Assembly: GCA_910589385.1 (NCBI GenBank)
Contig: CAJUTU010000049.1
Span: forward strand, 1-24,370
Reading direction: 5' to 3'
DNA: 24,370 nucleotides
DNA from: an uncultured Lachnospiraceae bacterium
GTDB taxonomy: Bacteria > Bacillota > Clostridia > Lachnospirales > Lachnospiraceae
Position 1 is the first letter of the stretch; every line of letters begins with the position of its first letter. The notes beneath the pieces were generated by a model, which was not told the DNA's origin, did no database searches, and saw nothing but the letters and a program-made list of their open reading frames with translations. A program made the translations under genes and the position numbers. This document shows, one piece after another, positions 14,730 to 23,537 of this stretch.

Positions 14730-15623
14730 ATGATTGATTTAAAGACATTGGAACAGCTTGTGATATTTTCTCATACAGGAACTCTCTGCGAAACCGCGAA
14801 GAAACTCCACATTTCCCAGTCTACTCTGACCCGTGGGATGCAGAAACTGGAATCTGAGTTTGGTGTTTGTTTATTTATCAGGACAAAGAACAGCCTTTCT
14901 CTGACAGAAGCGGGAACGCTTGCGGCTGCGGAAGCCGAGGTCTTCCTGCGCCAATACGCAGGCATGCTGCGGCATGTTCAGGATTTTGACCGAAAAAAAC
15001 GCACTGTTTCGATCGGTTCCTGCGCGCCGGTTCCAATCTCCGTACTTGTTCAACGTATCACCGTGGCTTGTCCTGATACTTCTATTTCTACTGAATTAAA
15101 AAAAATCCCCCAGCTGTTATATGGACTGGAAGACGATACATATCAATTGATCATTTTACCCTTTTCCCTGGAAAATGACCAGTTGTCCTTTCAGAAATTA
15201 TGTGAAGAACAGCTTTTTTTCTACTTACACAAGAATCATCGGTTTGCCGGACGGAAATCCCTGCATGTCCGGGAAATGAATGGTGAAAATATGTTATTGC
15301 TCCGGGATATCGGGTTCTGGCACGACCTGGTCACCGAAAAAATGCCGGATTCCAGATTTTTCATACAAGCGGAAACTTATCCATTCCAGGAATTGATCGC
15401 CAACTCTACGATACCGGTCTTTACCACCGACGCATATCCTGACACGCCGCCGGACACGGCCAGCCCATCCCTCAATGAGACGAAACCGGAAGCGCCCTCC
15501 GGACATGAAAACTCAGGAATGGAACGAGTTCGTGTACCGATTGCGGACCCGGAATTTCATGTGACTTACTATGTTGTATACAAAAAGGAGAACGGCAAAC
15601 GTTTTCATGCCCTCTCATCCTGA
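14730..15623 (+). CDS. LysR family transcriptional regulator (second)
   Basis: This 297-residue regulator has the LysR helix-turn-helix at 1-62 (KTLEQLVIFSHTGTLCETAK, KLHISQSTLTRGMQKLESEF, LFIRTKNSLSLTEAG) and an effector domain after about 90. It is plus-strand, divergent from the DUF362 gene and convergent with a permease relic. Start 14730 is preferred because AGGAGG (14717-14722) is seven bases upstream; the frame is open back to 14640 with no site and no domain. Near residues 230-265 there is a Pro/Ser/Glu-rich insert (TPPDTASPSLNETKPEAPSG) not normally part of the fold, probably a loop. Confidence 0.92.
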   Translation: MIDLKTLEQLVIFSHTGTLCETAKKLHISQSTLTRGMQKLESEFGVCLFIRTKNSLSLTEAGTLAAAEAEVFLRQYAGMLRHVQDFDRKKRTVSIGSCAPVPISVLVQRITVACPDTSISTELKKIPQLLYGLEDDTYQLIILPFSLENDQLSFQKLCEEQLFFYLHKNHRFAGRKSLHVREMNGENMLLLRDIGFWHDLVTEKMPDSRFFIQAETYPFQELIANSTIPVFTTDAYPDTPPDTASPSLNETKPEAPSGHENSGMERVRVPIADPEFHVTYYVVYKKENGKRFHALSS

Positions 15624-15630
15624 TTCTTTT

Positions 15631-16048
15631 TCAGACCGCTATATTAGCCGCCAGTCCGGCTGCCAGAGGAAATGCCATTACAAAAGCGAGATGCCTCTGA
15701 AACAGTTGGGACAAAAATCCCCCGACCAGAAAGTAAAAAGCAGTCGCTTTCATTTATGTCCCAGGTTTTTCAGAAAACGCGTCAGGAGATTGGAATCCAC
15801 ATCGCAGCTGGCACATGGTTCGAATCCTGTAAAATCAAAAAAGGATTTTTTCCATACACAATATGCACCGCAAGACCAGCAGCAATGCCACATATCATGC
15901 ATGACACCAAATGCATTGCCGCTGTCGTTCCCCCAGCGCCATACTACAAATTAAGAAGCTGCGGATTTAACAGTACGCTGTTCATCGCAAAAGACGCAAG
16001 CCAGTCATGCCGCATCCCGTGCCGTGAAAAGTACGCCGCCCTTTTATC
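15631..16048 (-). pseudogene. Decayed COG0701/ArsP-type permease fragment
   Basis: No intact frame exists, but the minus strand reads as a membrane protein through several breaks. From about 16048: GMRHDWLASFAMNSVLLNPQ, LLNL, a TAG stop (15946-15944), then YGAGGTTAAMHLVSCMICGI and AAGLAVHIVYGKNPF in the same frame. A frame shift near 15790 leads to LLTRFLKNLGHK, and a second shift near 15750 to MKATAFYFLVGGFLSQLFQR, ending at a TGA at 15631-15633. The order (SxLLNPQ, small-residue helix, FLKNLG, YFLxGxxLSxLFQR) is what I know from COG0701/DUF318 permeases. Both ends of the gene are missing, so it is a remnant convergent with the second LysR gene. 16049-16193 is AT-rich and shows nothing I can name. 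Confidence 0.6.
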
Positions 16049-16193
16049 CTTTATTTTTCAAAGCTCTGATAGATGGCATCCATTACAAAAACTGGCACAA
16101 AGGTTCAGCTACTTCTAATTCTCCAGTATGTCACCACATTCACTTTGGAATAATAAACACTGAATTCCCATATGAAAATCAACTATATAAATG

Positions 16194-17568
16194 CTATATT
16201 CCATACCCCAAGATTGAAGCTGAACTTACCAGATAAATCTCCTGTCTCACCGCATCCCCCGAGTTTCCTTCCACCGTATACACCCTGCCATTCTCACATT
16301 TCTCCACAATCCCTACATGATCCGACACCCCGTCTCTATCCCAATCAAAAAAGATAATTGTACCAGCCGCCGGGCTGTAGCTGTTATCCTCCCACTTCCC
16401 ATGACTCTTAAACCATTCCACACCAGCCGGACAGGATGCAAACTTCGGAACCGCCCCGCTTGTGATCAACCCACACTGATCCGCGCACCATGACACAAAG
16501 CAGGCACACCATTCCACCCTTCCGTTGAATCCATACCATGACCAGAACTTCTGGCCTCCCTGGTTCCCGACCTGCGCCATTGCCACGGATACCATCTGGC
16601 TGTTCCCGAATAATCCAGCAAACAGGTTTCCACCGGAATAATACCGCATCACATGGGGAACGTATTCCGGGTCTCCGTAACCTGACCAGCCATGGGCTGC
16701 CGCCTGCTCCTGTGAAAACTGCAATGCGTTGGCTTCGCTGTAACCTCCATGATTCCAGAGTGCCCAGGATATGTACCCATTCCCGTAATTATATCCCTGA
16801 AGGCTCAGCTTCAGCTTGTCCAGGTTCTGCGGATCCGCGCATCCTGCCTCCCGGACACAGTACGCATAATACTGGACTCCCACCTGTATGGAATATTCCG
16901 GGTCTGTGATCGCATTGGGACTGTTGGCGTACCTGGTATTAAAGGGACATTCGCTGGCCTGCATGGGATCACTGCCCTGCCCCCTGGATTCCTGCATCAT
17001 GATGGCCTGTATGACCTGTACATAGTCCGGGATACCGTACTGCCGTGCATACCTCTGAATCACAGGGGTATAATCCATCACTTCCTGGCTCAGCGGCCCT
17101 GTACTCTGGATATTGCCGGACAGAAGGACTCCCCCGGTTACACCTGCGACTAGAATCAAAAAAAACAGCCAGGCCTCCTCCCGCCGCTGCCAAAGCTGTC
17201 AGGGCTTTTGTTGACGATACCGCCGCTTTGATTACTGCCGCAATCCCTTTCACAGCAAGCCTGGCAGTTTTCTTTACGGACTGTGCTGCTTCCCCCACCG
17301 CCCTGGCTGATTTTACTGCCATCTGTCTGGAAGCCCTCGCCGCATATTCTGCCTGCTTTTTTGGCATTGCGGATACAATCCCTTTCCCTGGCATTTTGGC
17401 TGAAATATGTTTCTTTAACCTGACAGTATGTCCCGCCTGTTGATCTGCCCTTGCAGCAGGGTCTGTCCGTATTGTACCCGTATGTAACATAGAGCCATCC
17501 GCATTGTGAAAAATGGTTTTCACTGGTTTTCCGGGTTCCTCCCTGGAGCCGGAATGGAGCAGCTCCAT
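16194..17568 (-). pseudogene. ICE cell-wall hydrolase (CD1108-like N-terminus + lysozyme-like + CHAP), frameshifted
   Basis: Two frames join at a run of eight T (17165-17158 on the minus strand). Removing one T gives a single 457-codon frame. The first part (17568 down to about 17160) has VKTIFHNADGSMLHTGTIR, an Arg/Lys/Ala-rich stretch and a start of a hydrophobic helix, as in CD1108-type mobile-element proteins. The second part completes the helix (LILVAGVTGGVLL), then a lysozyme-like domain (catalytic Glu in MMQESRG) and a CHAP peptidase (Cys in EWCACFVSW, His in DHVGIVEK, Asn in VEGNSG). Such enzymes open peptidoglycan for conjugation. ATG 17568 has no ribosome binding site and a stop lies just before, so the 5' end may be lost too. 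The second part alone could start at TTG 17159 but would lack most of its anchor. Confidence 0.72.
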
Positions 17569-17585
17569 CTGATTTTTTAATGGTT

Positions 17586-17705
17586 TTATTCTTCAACACT
17601 GCATTTACAGATTTCATAAATAACAATGATATGTATGGCGGTCAAATTAATCGTTCCATTTGCTATGTCCTTAGGCACTTTGATATACACCACCTTTCCA
17701 CGCAT
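17586..17705 (-). other. 39-codon open frame, possible relic of a conjugation gene
   Basis: A short frame runs from ATG 17705 to TAA 17586 and contains VVYIKVPKDIANGTINLT. The start YIxVPKD resembles that of some PrgI-family conjugation proteins, which precede VirB4 and CD1108-type genes in Lachnospiraceae ICEs. The remainder does not match what I know of PrgI and the frame is far too short. It may be a relic or chance; it is recorded because of its place directly upstream of the hydrolase remnant. The rest of 17569-17740 is AT-rich with nothing else recognised. Confidence 0.2.
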
Positions 17706-17740
17706 CCCTTAATTATTGGGAAAATTGCAAAATATAATTG

Positions 17741-18277
17741 TCATTTCCCAGCCACAAATACCATAACAAGCTCAAAAACCGCTTCAAAAATTAAGGTTAC
17801 TGCCATTACTATCCATAACGCAATAGTAGAGCCAAATGGATTCATAAATATAATTACTGCCAGCAAAATGTTTAAGAGTGCACTTAGCGCTGCAAATCCC
17901 CACCTTTTCTTTTTCATGCGTATCATATCTGATGTAAACTGTATTTTAAACAGACCAAGCACTAAAATTGCAGCTCCGTATAAAAACGTCAGGATTGGAA
18001 AAGCCACGATAAACCAGTGGGTCTGCAAAATACAGAATAACCCCAATGCGGAACTAATCAGCCCCTTTGCCAAGCCCTGTTCATGCACTGCAATGGCAGC
18101 ATCTGTACGGAAATAGCCTATAACGCTAATAATCCCGCTAATCAATAGCACTATTCCGAGCATAATTATGATTCCATTGGTAAATCCAATCGGATTAATC
18201 AGGAGCAATACCCCCCCCACCAAAATTTCACACAAACAGATGACTATCGTATTTATGTTTTCCTTAATCACCGTCAT
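17741..18277 (-). CDS. HdeD/DUF308 family membrane protein
   Basis: This 178-residue integral membrane protein has six hydrophobic segments in three pairs, the DUF308/HdeD pattern (ILVGGVLLLINPIGFTNGII, GIVLLISGIISVIGYF, FCILQTHWFIVAFPILTFLY, LLNILLAVIIFMNPFGSTIA). In Enterobacteria HdeD is linked to acid resistance; the molecular function is not established. The start follows GGAGGA at normal spacing, 14 bp after the heptad-repeat gene, so it is the last gene of the MMPL operon. After the stop, a loose GGGAAA/TTTCCC hairpin (about 17718-17749) could end the transcript. Confidence 0.85.
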   Translation of the reverse strand: MTVIKENINTIVICLCEILVGGVLLLINPIGFTNGIIIMLGIVLLISGIISVIGYFRTDAAIAVHEQGLAKGLISSALGLFCILQTHWFIVAFPILTFLYGAAILVLGLFKIQFTSDMIRMKKKRWGFAALSALLNILLAVIIFMNPFGSTIALWIVMAVTLIFEAVFELVMVFVAGK

Positions 18278-18291
18278 AGCTTTGTCCTCCG

Positions 18292-20454
18292 TTAATTTTC
18301 ACGATACAATCCAAACAAGTTTAAGAACTTTTGCCATACTGTAAGTTTCTTTGGCGCTTCCTCCATTGCCTCACTGACCTCCTCCGTCTGAACGCCATCC
18401 GCCTTAATTACAAACTGCACACTTTGAACATTTGTATTTTTTTCCGATACGAAAGAGGTAACTTCAAAATCCCCTCCTGTAACTGTTTCAATTAATTCGT
18501 CGATTTTATCCGTAATCTCCGTATCCATGCCTGCGGTTTCCTCCCTCATTGTGGAAGTGCCATCCTTTAATTCTCCTGCACCGTCATAAAGCTGAGCAAT
18601 ACCGGATAAAAGCTTTGCAACGCCATCATCCAATGTTCCGGTTCCATCCTTCAATGTTCCCGTCCCATCATATATTTCCACAATGCCGGAAAGCAGTTCG
18701 CCTGTTCCGCTGTATAAACTTTCGCTGCCTGTTTTTAATGCGCTGCTCCCGGTAACAAGCTGGGCAGCTCCACCTGTGATCTGTGAATAGCTTGCGACAA
18801 TCTTTGCAACCGCCTCTGTGTAACCGTTAATCCCCTGATCCAGTTTCCCATATTCAGAAACTAATGTATTTATGGCGGATGAAAGCTCTGACATCTGATA
18901 GGCCAGACCTCCGATTTTATTTACCAGCTCCCCAATTTTCCCGTCAAAAATCCTATAATTCTCTTGCAGGGCTGTTGCTCCCTGCAGTAAAGAAGATAAA
19001 TTGGAGCTCACTGTCTGCAAATAACTTTCTGTTCCGCCTATGCTGGCATTGTTAGCGGCTAATAACGAAATAATATCGGAAAGCTGCGAAACCTGTGACT
19101 CTATCCCGGATGTATCTGTCCCGCTATTTTTAAGGTCTTCAATTTGTGTATATAATGATGAAATAAGCCCTTCCAAGCCGCTGATTGCAGACTCATTTTT
19201 CTGCCGCAGGCCGTCAATATCCAAGCCGTTTTGGGACATAGCGCCTTTGTAAGCATCGAAATTCACATTACTCTGCAGGGCAGTTATCCCATTTACAAGG
19301 TCATCTATACCAGCTTTCATTGCAGAAGACGCATCTGTCAATGCACTTAAATCTTCTGTGGCCAGAGATACCCCGCCTAATGCTTCCTGAAGCTGTGTAA
19401 GCGCCGCCTTAAAAGAAGCCGAGCCATTCACCAGCTCCGGCGATTGCTGGTTCAAAGTGTTTAATGCCTCCTGCATCTGCCCGATTCCGCTATTCAACGA
19501 ATGGATTCCTTCGTCCAGCGCATTTACACCATTCTGTAAATCGGCGGCGCCGTCCTGCAGAGTGCTTCCTCCGTCTTTTAAATCGGCAGCACCGCTGTGA
19601 AGCTGCTCGGCCCCATCCTTCAAATCATTCACACCGCTTTTCAGGTCAGACTGTGCGCTATCCTGTAAATCAAAAACGCCCTCATGCAATTCTGCCGCCC
19701 CGTCATCCAACTGGCTGATTGCGTCCAGCAATTCCGTAATCTGCTCCATCAGTTCTTCATCATCCACCTCAATATTAAGGTTCAGCGGGATTCCATTGAT
19801 AGATATTCCATCCATTTCAAATTCCGACACTTCCGCTGTAATCTCAATATCCGCTCCTTTTCCGGGCAGAATCGTGTAGGTAAGCTGCTTATTGCTTCCA
19901 ACATTTGCAACCGTAGCGTCCGGAGCCACAATATTTTTACATTTATCCGTATCGAATGACAGCGAAGCCTGCAGAGCATAATTATCGTAGAAATCTCCCC
20001 TGTATTTCTGATTCTGCGCAATGCGGATTGTTATTTTTATTTCACCGCTTTTACCCGCGATTTCTTTTGCGGAATACTCTCTGCCATCTAAAAAATAGCG
20101 TATCTGAATATCCCACGGCATCAGAGCGCTTTCGAGTTTCCCCTCATAATACAGCTTTTCGGCAGACGAATTGATCTTTATGGCATCACCGGAAAAGTCA
20201 ATCTTGTCTGTTGTTGTCATATTCCGCACATCCAGATATTTTCCATAGTCAATAATTACGCCCTCTGTATTCTCTCCAAAAATATTGACAACATTGATTT
20301 CCCTGACCGATCCATCATTGCCCAAGTTTACATAGACAACTTCCTCTTTCCCTGTATTTGCTTCCAAAGCAGATGCAGAAACCGGCAAAGCAGATACAAG
20401 AAGGGCAGATGCAAGAAATACGGATATGGATTTTCTTAGATTAAAGTGATTCAT
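18292..20454 (-). CDS. Secreted Leu-x-x-Gly heptad-repeat protein (YhgE/Pip-like)
   Basis: This 720-residue protein has a clear signal peptide (SVFLASALLVSALPVSASA, cleavage near residue 28), a beta-rich N-terminal domain (about 35-235) and two blocks of LxxG heptads: about 247-325 (DLKDGAEQLHSGAADLKDGG) and about 558-642 (SALKTGSESLYSGTGELLSG). A Gln/Asn/Ser-rich coiled region lies between. Such heptad repeats form long helical rods and occur in YhgE/Pip-like proteins and near MMPL transporters. No strong C-terminal transmembrane helix is seen, only an amphipathic WQKFLNLFGLY, so it is probably outside the cell, associated with the transporter. The start has GGGAGGT upstream and overlaps the MMPL stop by 14 bases. 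Confidence 0.85.
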   Translation of the reverse strand: MNHFNLRKSISVFLASALLVSALPVSASALEANTGKEEVVYVNLGNDGSVREINVVNIFGENTEGVIIDYGKYLDVRNMTTTDKIDFSGDAIKINSSAEKLYYEGKLESALMPWDIQIRYFLDGREYSAKEIAGKSGEIKITIRIAQNQKYRGDFYDNYALQASLSFDTDKCKNIVAPDATVANVGSNKQLTYTILPGKGADIEITAEVSEFEMDGISINGIPLNLNIEVDDEELMEQITELLDAISQLDDGAAELHEGVFDLQDSAQSDLKSGVNDLKDGAEQLHSGAADLKDGGSTLQDGAADLQNGVNALDEGIHSLNSGIGQMQEALNTLNQQSPELVNGSASFKAALTQLQEALGGVSLATEDLSALTDASSAMKAGIDDLVNGITALQSNVNFDAYKGAMSQNGLDIDGLRQKNESAISGLEGLISSLYTQIEDLKNSGTDTSGIESQVSQLSDIISLLAANNASIGGTESYLQTVSSNLSSLLQGATALQENYRIFDGKIGELVNKIGGLAYQMSELSSAINTLVSEYGKLDQGINGYTEAVAKIVASYSQITGGAAQLVTGSSALKTGSESLYSGTGELLSGIVEIYDGTGTLKDGTGTLDDGVAKLLSGIAQLYDGAGELKDGTSTMREETAGMDTEITDKIDELIETVTGGDFEVTSFVSEKNTNVQSVQFVIKADGVQTEEVSEAMEEAPKKLTVWQKFLNLFGLYREN

Positions 20455-22531
20455 GGTTTACCTCCCTATGAAACAAAAATTTTTTACGTTCATGCTTTTT
20501 CTTCGTCCCTGTAATCAGTTTATCAAACAGGAACAGGAGTCCCGGAAGAATCAGCAGCACTATCACTAATGAAAAAATCGCCCCACGGCCTACAAAAATA
20601 CCAAGCTGTGCCAAAAGCTGGTTCGTAGAGATATACCCAAGCAGCAATCCGACTGCGGTCAGGACGCTGCCCGATGTAAGTATGGATACCGTAACATCTG
20701 AAATCGTCTGGCGCACAGCTTTTTTTTTCGATAAACTCTGTCGGTTCTCTTTATAGCGGTCTGTCATTAAGATTGCATAATCAACGGTCGCGCCCAACTG
20801 AATCGAACTGATAATCAGGTATGCGATATAGAAAATAGTCTGATCCATAAAATATGGACAGGACAGATTCAGCCATATTGCCGTTTCTATACTTAATACC
20901 AGAATGATGGGTAACGTAACCGACTTCATTGTCAGAAGAAGGACGATAAAAACAGCAGCAATAGCAGCCAGATTTACTTTAACCATATCTGCCGTAACCG
21001 TATCCATCAAATCATATGTACTGACGCCTTCCCCGGCGAGATGCCATGTATCTGGATAGTAGGATTGTGCAATATCCCGTATTTTTTCTACAAGTGAAAA
21101 TGTTTCTTCTCCTTCATAGGAGGCATCCACAGAAAGCACCATCCGGCTGTAATTTTCACTCATTAGCTGGGACAGGGTATCTTCATCCAGATATTTCAAA
21201 GGGATTTCTGCCCCTGCCATATCAACATAGGATATAATGCTTGTGATCTGAGGAAGTTCATGGAGTTCATCCGAAAGAGCTGTTTCTGTGGCAGTATCAC
21301 CACGGGGTACAAGCAATACATAAGTGTCACGCTGTCCGAATACTTCTTCGATAGATTCAATATCCCTGCCAAGCTGTGTTTCCTCATTAAAAATCTTTGA
21401 TGAACCGTAATAATATTCATTTGCATTTGATCCCAGATACGCCGGAATAACAATAATAGCAAACAGGCACACCATAGGGACTGCTATGCGGTTGACTGCT
21501 GCCCCAAACTTTCTGAAACTTGGCATAAGCGGACGGTGCTTTGTTTTATCTAAGAATTTATAAGCAGATAAAACAAGAGACGGCATAAATAGAAACACTA
21601 TGATAAGACTTACCGCCACGCCCTTTGCAAGTGCAAGGCCCAAATCCGGCCCGATTTGAAACTGCATTAACACCAACGCCAAAAAACCAATTACTGTCGT
21701 CAATCCGCTGGAAAGGATAGATGTTGTGGATTTGCATAAGGCATCTACCATAGCCTCCTGTACATCCGCCGTCTCTTTCCTACATTCTTCAAAGCGGTGA
21801 ATCAAAAATACAGAATAATCCAGCGAAACTGCAAGCTGGAGGATACTTCCTGCCGCATTTGTGACAAAAGAAATCTCTCCAAAAATAAGATTCGTCCCAC
21901 CGTTAATCAATATCGCAATCCCTAATCCGGCCAAAATAATGATCGGCTCTACCCATGAGCTTGTTGTCAGAATCAGTACAATAAGCACAAACAACACGGC
22001 AATTACTGTTATTTTTTGAATTTCTGAAACCGTATTCAATGTGGCCGTCGCCGTAGAAACGGCGCTCCCGGACATTGCGTTTTCATCACCGATAATCTCC
22101 CGAATATCAGCCACTGCACTGATCCGGCTTTCTTCTTCAATCGTCACAGTAAGCAATGCCGTATTGTCAGCATAATACGTTTCCAGAATGTCCTTATCAA
22201 TCGCGCTGATAGGGAGCGTAATATCCACTGCATCATCCAGCCATGTTACTTCCGTAACACCATCCACGGCTTTCAATTTCTCCTTATACTCTAAGGCCTC
22301 TGGAATTGTCACATGATTTATCATAACGCGGGCATTGGGAATCCCGCCCTCAAATTCCTGTTCCATCATGTCCAATGCAACCGTCGATTTCGCATCCTCC
22401 GGCAGATAATCGTTCATATCATAATTGACAGATACGAAATTCTTTAATACAGCGCATAATATCACTGATGCAATAAAAAAGATCAGAATACTTTTTCGGC
22501 GCCTGACAACACCTGTATAGAACTTTCTCAC
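20441..22531 (-). CDS. MMPL/RND superfamily transporter
   Basis: This 696-residue membrane protein has the two-fold RND layout: one helix (about 14-32), an outside domain to about 170, five helices to 335, then the same again (helix about 350-368, outside domain to about 518, five helices to the end). Proton-relay Asp-Tyr pairs are present in both halves: Asp238-Tyr239 (SLDYSVFLIHRFEE) and Asp584-Tyr585 (TVDYAILMTDRYKE), as in MmpL3-type exporters. These proteins use the proton gradient to move lipids or hydrophobic compounds. The start overlaps the stop of the 105-residue gene (ATGA, 22528-22531) and the stop overlaps the heptad-repeat gene. Substrate unknown. Confidence 0.93.
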   Translation of the reverse strand: MRKFYTGVVRRRKSILIFFIASVILCAVLKNFVSVNYDMNDYLPEDAKSTVALDMMEQEFEGGIPNARVMINHVTIPEALEYKEKLKAVDGVTEVTWLDDAVDITLPISAIDKDILETYYADNTALLTVTIEEESRISAVADIREIIGDENAMSGSAVSTATATLNTVSEIQKITVIAVLFVLIVLILTTSSWVEPIIILAGLGIAILINGGTNLIFGEISFVTNAAGSILQLAVSLDYSVFLIHRFEECRKETADVQEAMVDALCKSTTSILSSGLTTVIGFLALVLMQFQIGPDLGLALAKGVAVSLIIVFLFMPSLVLSAYKFLDKTKHRPLMPSFRKFGAAVNRIAVPMVCLFAIIVIPAYLGSNANEYYYGSSKIFNEETQLGRDIESIEEVFGQRDTYVLLVPRGDTATETALSDELHELPQITSIISYVDMAGAEIPLKYLDEDTLSQLMSENYSRMVLSVDASYEGEETFSLVEKIRDIAQSYYPDTWHLAGEGVSTYDLMDTVTADMVKVNLAAIAAVFIVLLLTMKSVTLPIILVLSIETAIWLNLSCPYFMDQTIFYIAYLIISSIQLGATVDYAILMTDRYKENRQSLSKKKAVRQTISDVTVSILTSGSVLTAVGLLLGYISTNQLLAQLGIFVGRGAIFSLVIVLLILPGLLFLFDKLITGTKKKHERKKFLFHREVNHESL

Positions 22532-22845
22532 AATGTTATTCCTCCATTCGCTTTACATGGCACACCTGCCACTTCAAAAATATTCCGTTCTCCACGCAGG
22601 GAGAGCTGCAGCATTGAGGGAATGATTTTTCCCACTGCAATGTATGGAATCGTCCGGGTCAAAGAAATCATCCTCCCCTCAATACAGCAATTTCCAGTTT
22701 CATCTATTTCTCCATGAAAAGCTTCCGTATGGCCTAAAATTTCCATAAGCCCACTAATCTGTTCCCCTTCCCATTCCACAATCATTGTTCCGTATCTTTT
22801 GCCTATGGAAGTCTGCATTACTATATCATAGGACTGTTTTGGCAT
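22528..22845 (-). CDS. Conserved-looking hypothetical protein, 105 residues
   Basis: I do not recognise this family. The protein is short, soluble, with no signal peptide or membrane segment. It reads as mostly beta strand: TSIGKRYGTMIVEWEGEQIS, an amphipathic centre (GLMEILGHTEAFHGEIDETG) and IPYIAVGKIIPSMLQLSLRG. It has two adjacent cysteines (NCCIEG) and one more near the end. The alternating pattern suggests a small beta barrel or lipocalin-like sandwich. The start follows GGAGGAGGG, 15 bp after the kinase-like gene, and the stop overlaps the MMPL start, so it is translated in step with the transporter and may bind its cargo or act as an accessory subunit. This role is inferred from context only. 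Confidence 0.8.
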   Translation of the reverse strand: MPKQSYDIVMQTSIGKRYGTMIVEWEGEQISGLMEILGHTEAFHGEIDETGNCCIEGRMISLTRTIPYIAVGKIIPSMLQLSLRGERNIFEVAGVPCKANGGITL

Positions 22846-22860
22846 AAGATTTCCCTCCTC

Positions 22861-23454
22861 CTACATCTGAGCCAATTTCTCTGCAAGTACCTCCGCTGTC
22901 CGCTGTATTCCATAGTTCGAACTGTTAATGCAAAAATCATAATTATGCGGCTTTCCCCAGCTTCTGCCTGTATAATAGTCATAATAGGCTTTTCGTTCCT
23001 TATCTGTTTTTCTGACTAAAGTAATTGTGCTTTTCTCATTCATTCGTAACAGTCCCATTTTTCTTTTCACCCGATCCTGAAATGGCGCTGCTATAAATAA
23101 ACTGATTCTTTCAATGCCTGCGTTCTGCAAAATATAATCAGCGCACCGGCCAATAAATACACAATTATCCTCACTGGCAAGCTCCGTTATTAACTGGCTG
23201 TGAATGGAGAAAAGCATATCATTAGCAGACAGTCCCCTCAATTCCTCATTCTGAGCATCATACCAAATACGGTGAAGCCACGGATTATGTTTTTTCTCAT
23301 CCGCCCTTTCTAACTCCTCCGGGGGAATTGTAGAGCGGGACAATGCTTCTTCTACCAATGTCCGGTCATAAAAAATAAATCCAAGCCTGTCTGCTACTTC
23401 TTTACCTATCTCGTGTCCGCCGCTGCCAAATTCCCGGCCAATACAAATAATCAT
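22861..23454 (-). CDS. Cytidylate kinase-like family protein
   Basis: This 197-residue protein starts MIICIGREFGSGGHEIGKEV, the P-loop of the cytidylate kinase-like AAA/P-loop group, followed by the FYDRTLVEEA segment that in kinases binds the nucleotide monophosphate. FIGRCADYIL and RDRVKRK-like (FQDRVKRKMG) stretches match the family's core and lid. It is not the housekeeping Cmk; members occur in Clostridia next to regulators and transporters with no proven substrate. The start has AGGAGG seven bases upstream. It is the first gene of the MMPL operon and is divergent from the TetR gene. Confidence 0.85.
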   Translation of the reverse strand: MIICIGREFGSGGHEIGKEVADRLGFIFYDRTLVEEALSRSTIPPEELERADEKKHNPWLHRIWYDAQNEELRGLSANDMLFSIHSQLITELASEDNCVFIGRCADYILQNAGIERISLFIAAPFQDRVKRKMGLLRMNEKSTITLVRKTDKERKAYYDYYTGRSWGKPHNYDFCINSSNYGIQRTAEVLAEKLAQM

Positions 23455-23508
23455 AATATCCCTCCTGTTGCGTTATTTTCCTTACACCATTTTTCTGGTT
23501 TATCATTG

Positions 23509-23514
23509 ATTATA
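23509..23514 (-). promoter_or_regulatory. -10 box of the MMPL operon promoter
   Basis: On the minus strand TATAAT (23514-23509) lies about 55 bp before the kinase-like start. The -35 region at the expected distance is T-rich (GTTTTA) and weak. An AGACA half-site (23538-23542) falls in the -35 region. The weak -35 could mean low basal activity. Confidence 0.45.
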
Positions 23515-23537
23515 TAGAATGGGATACAAAATAAAAC

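Noticed and set aside
15808..15832. tRNA T-arm-like string GGTTCGAATCC
   Set aside because: The stem has a bulge and no matching acceptor, D or anticodon arms surround it. It lies within the permease relic on the other strand.
15571..16236. Overlapping plus-strand open frames of 70-148 codons after the second LysR gene
   Set aside because: They lack ribosome binding sites and recognisable domains, and run antisense to the permease-like fragment on the minus strand.
17156..17626. 156-codon minus-strand frame overlapping the start of the ICE hydrolase
   Set aside because: It is out of frame with the CD1108-like sequence, and its Cys/Gly/Arg-rich translation is typical of a shadow frame.
17580..18116. 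178-codon plus-strand frame
   Set aside because: It is antisense to the HdeD/DUF308 gene, whose six-helix pattern and ribosome binding site are much stronger evidence.
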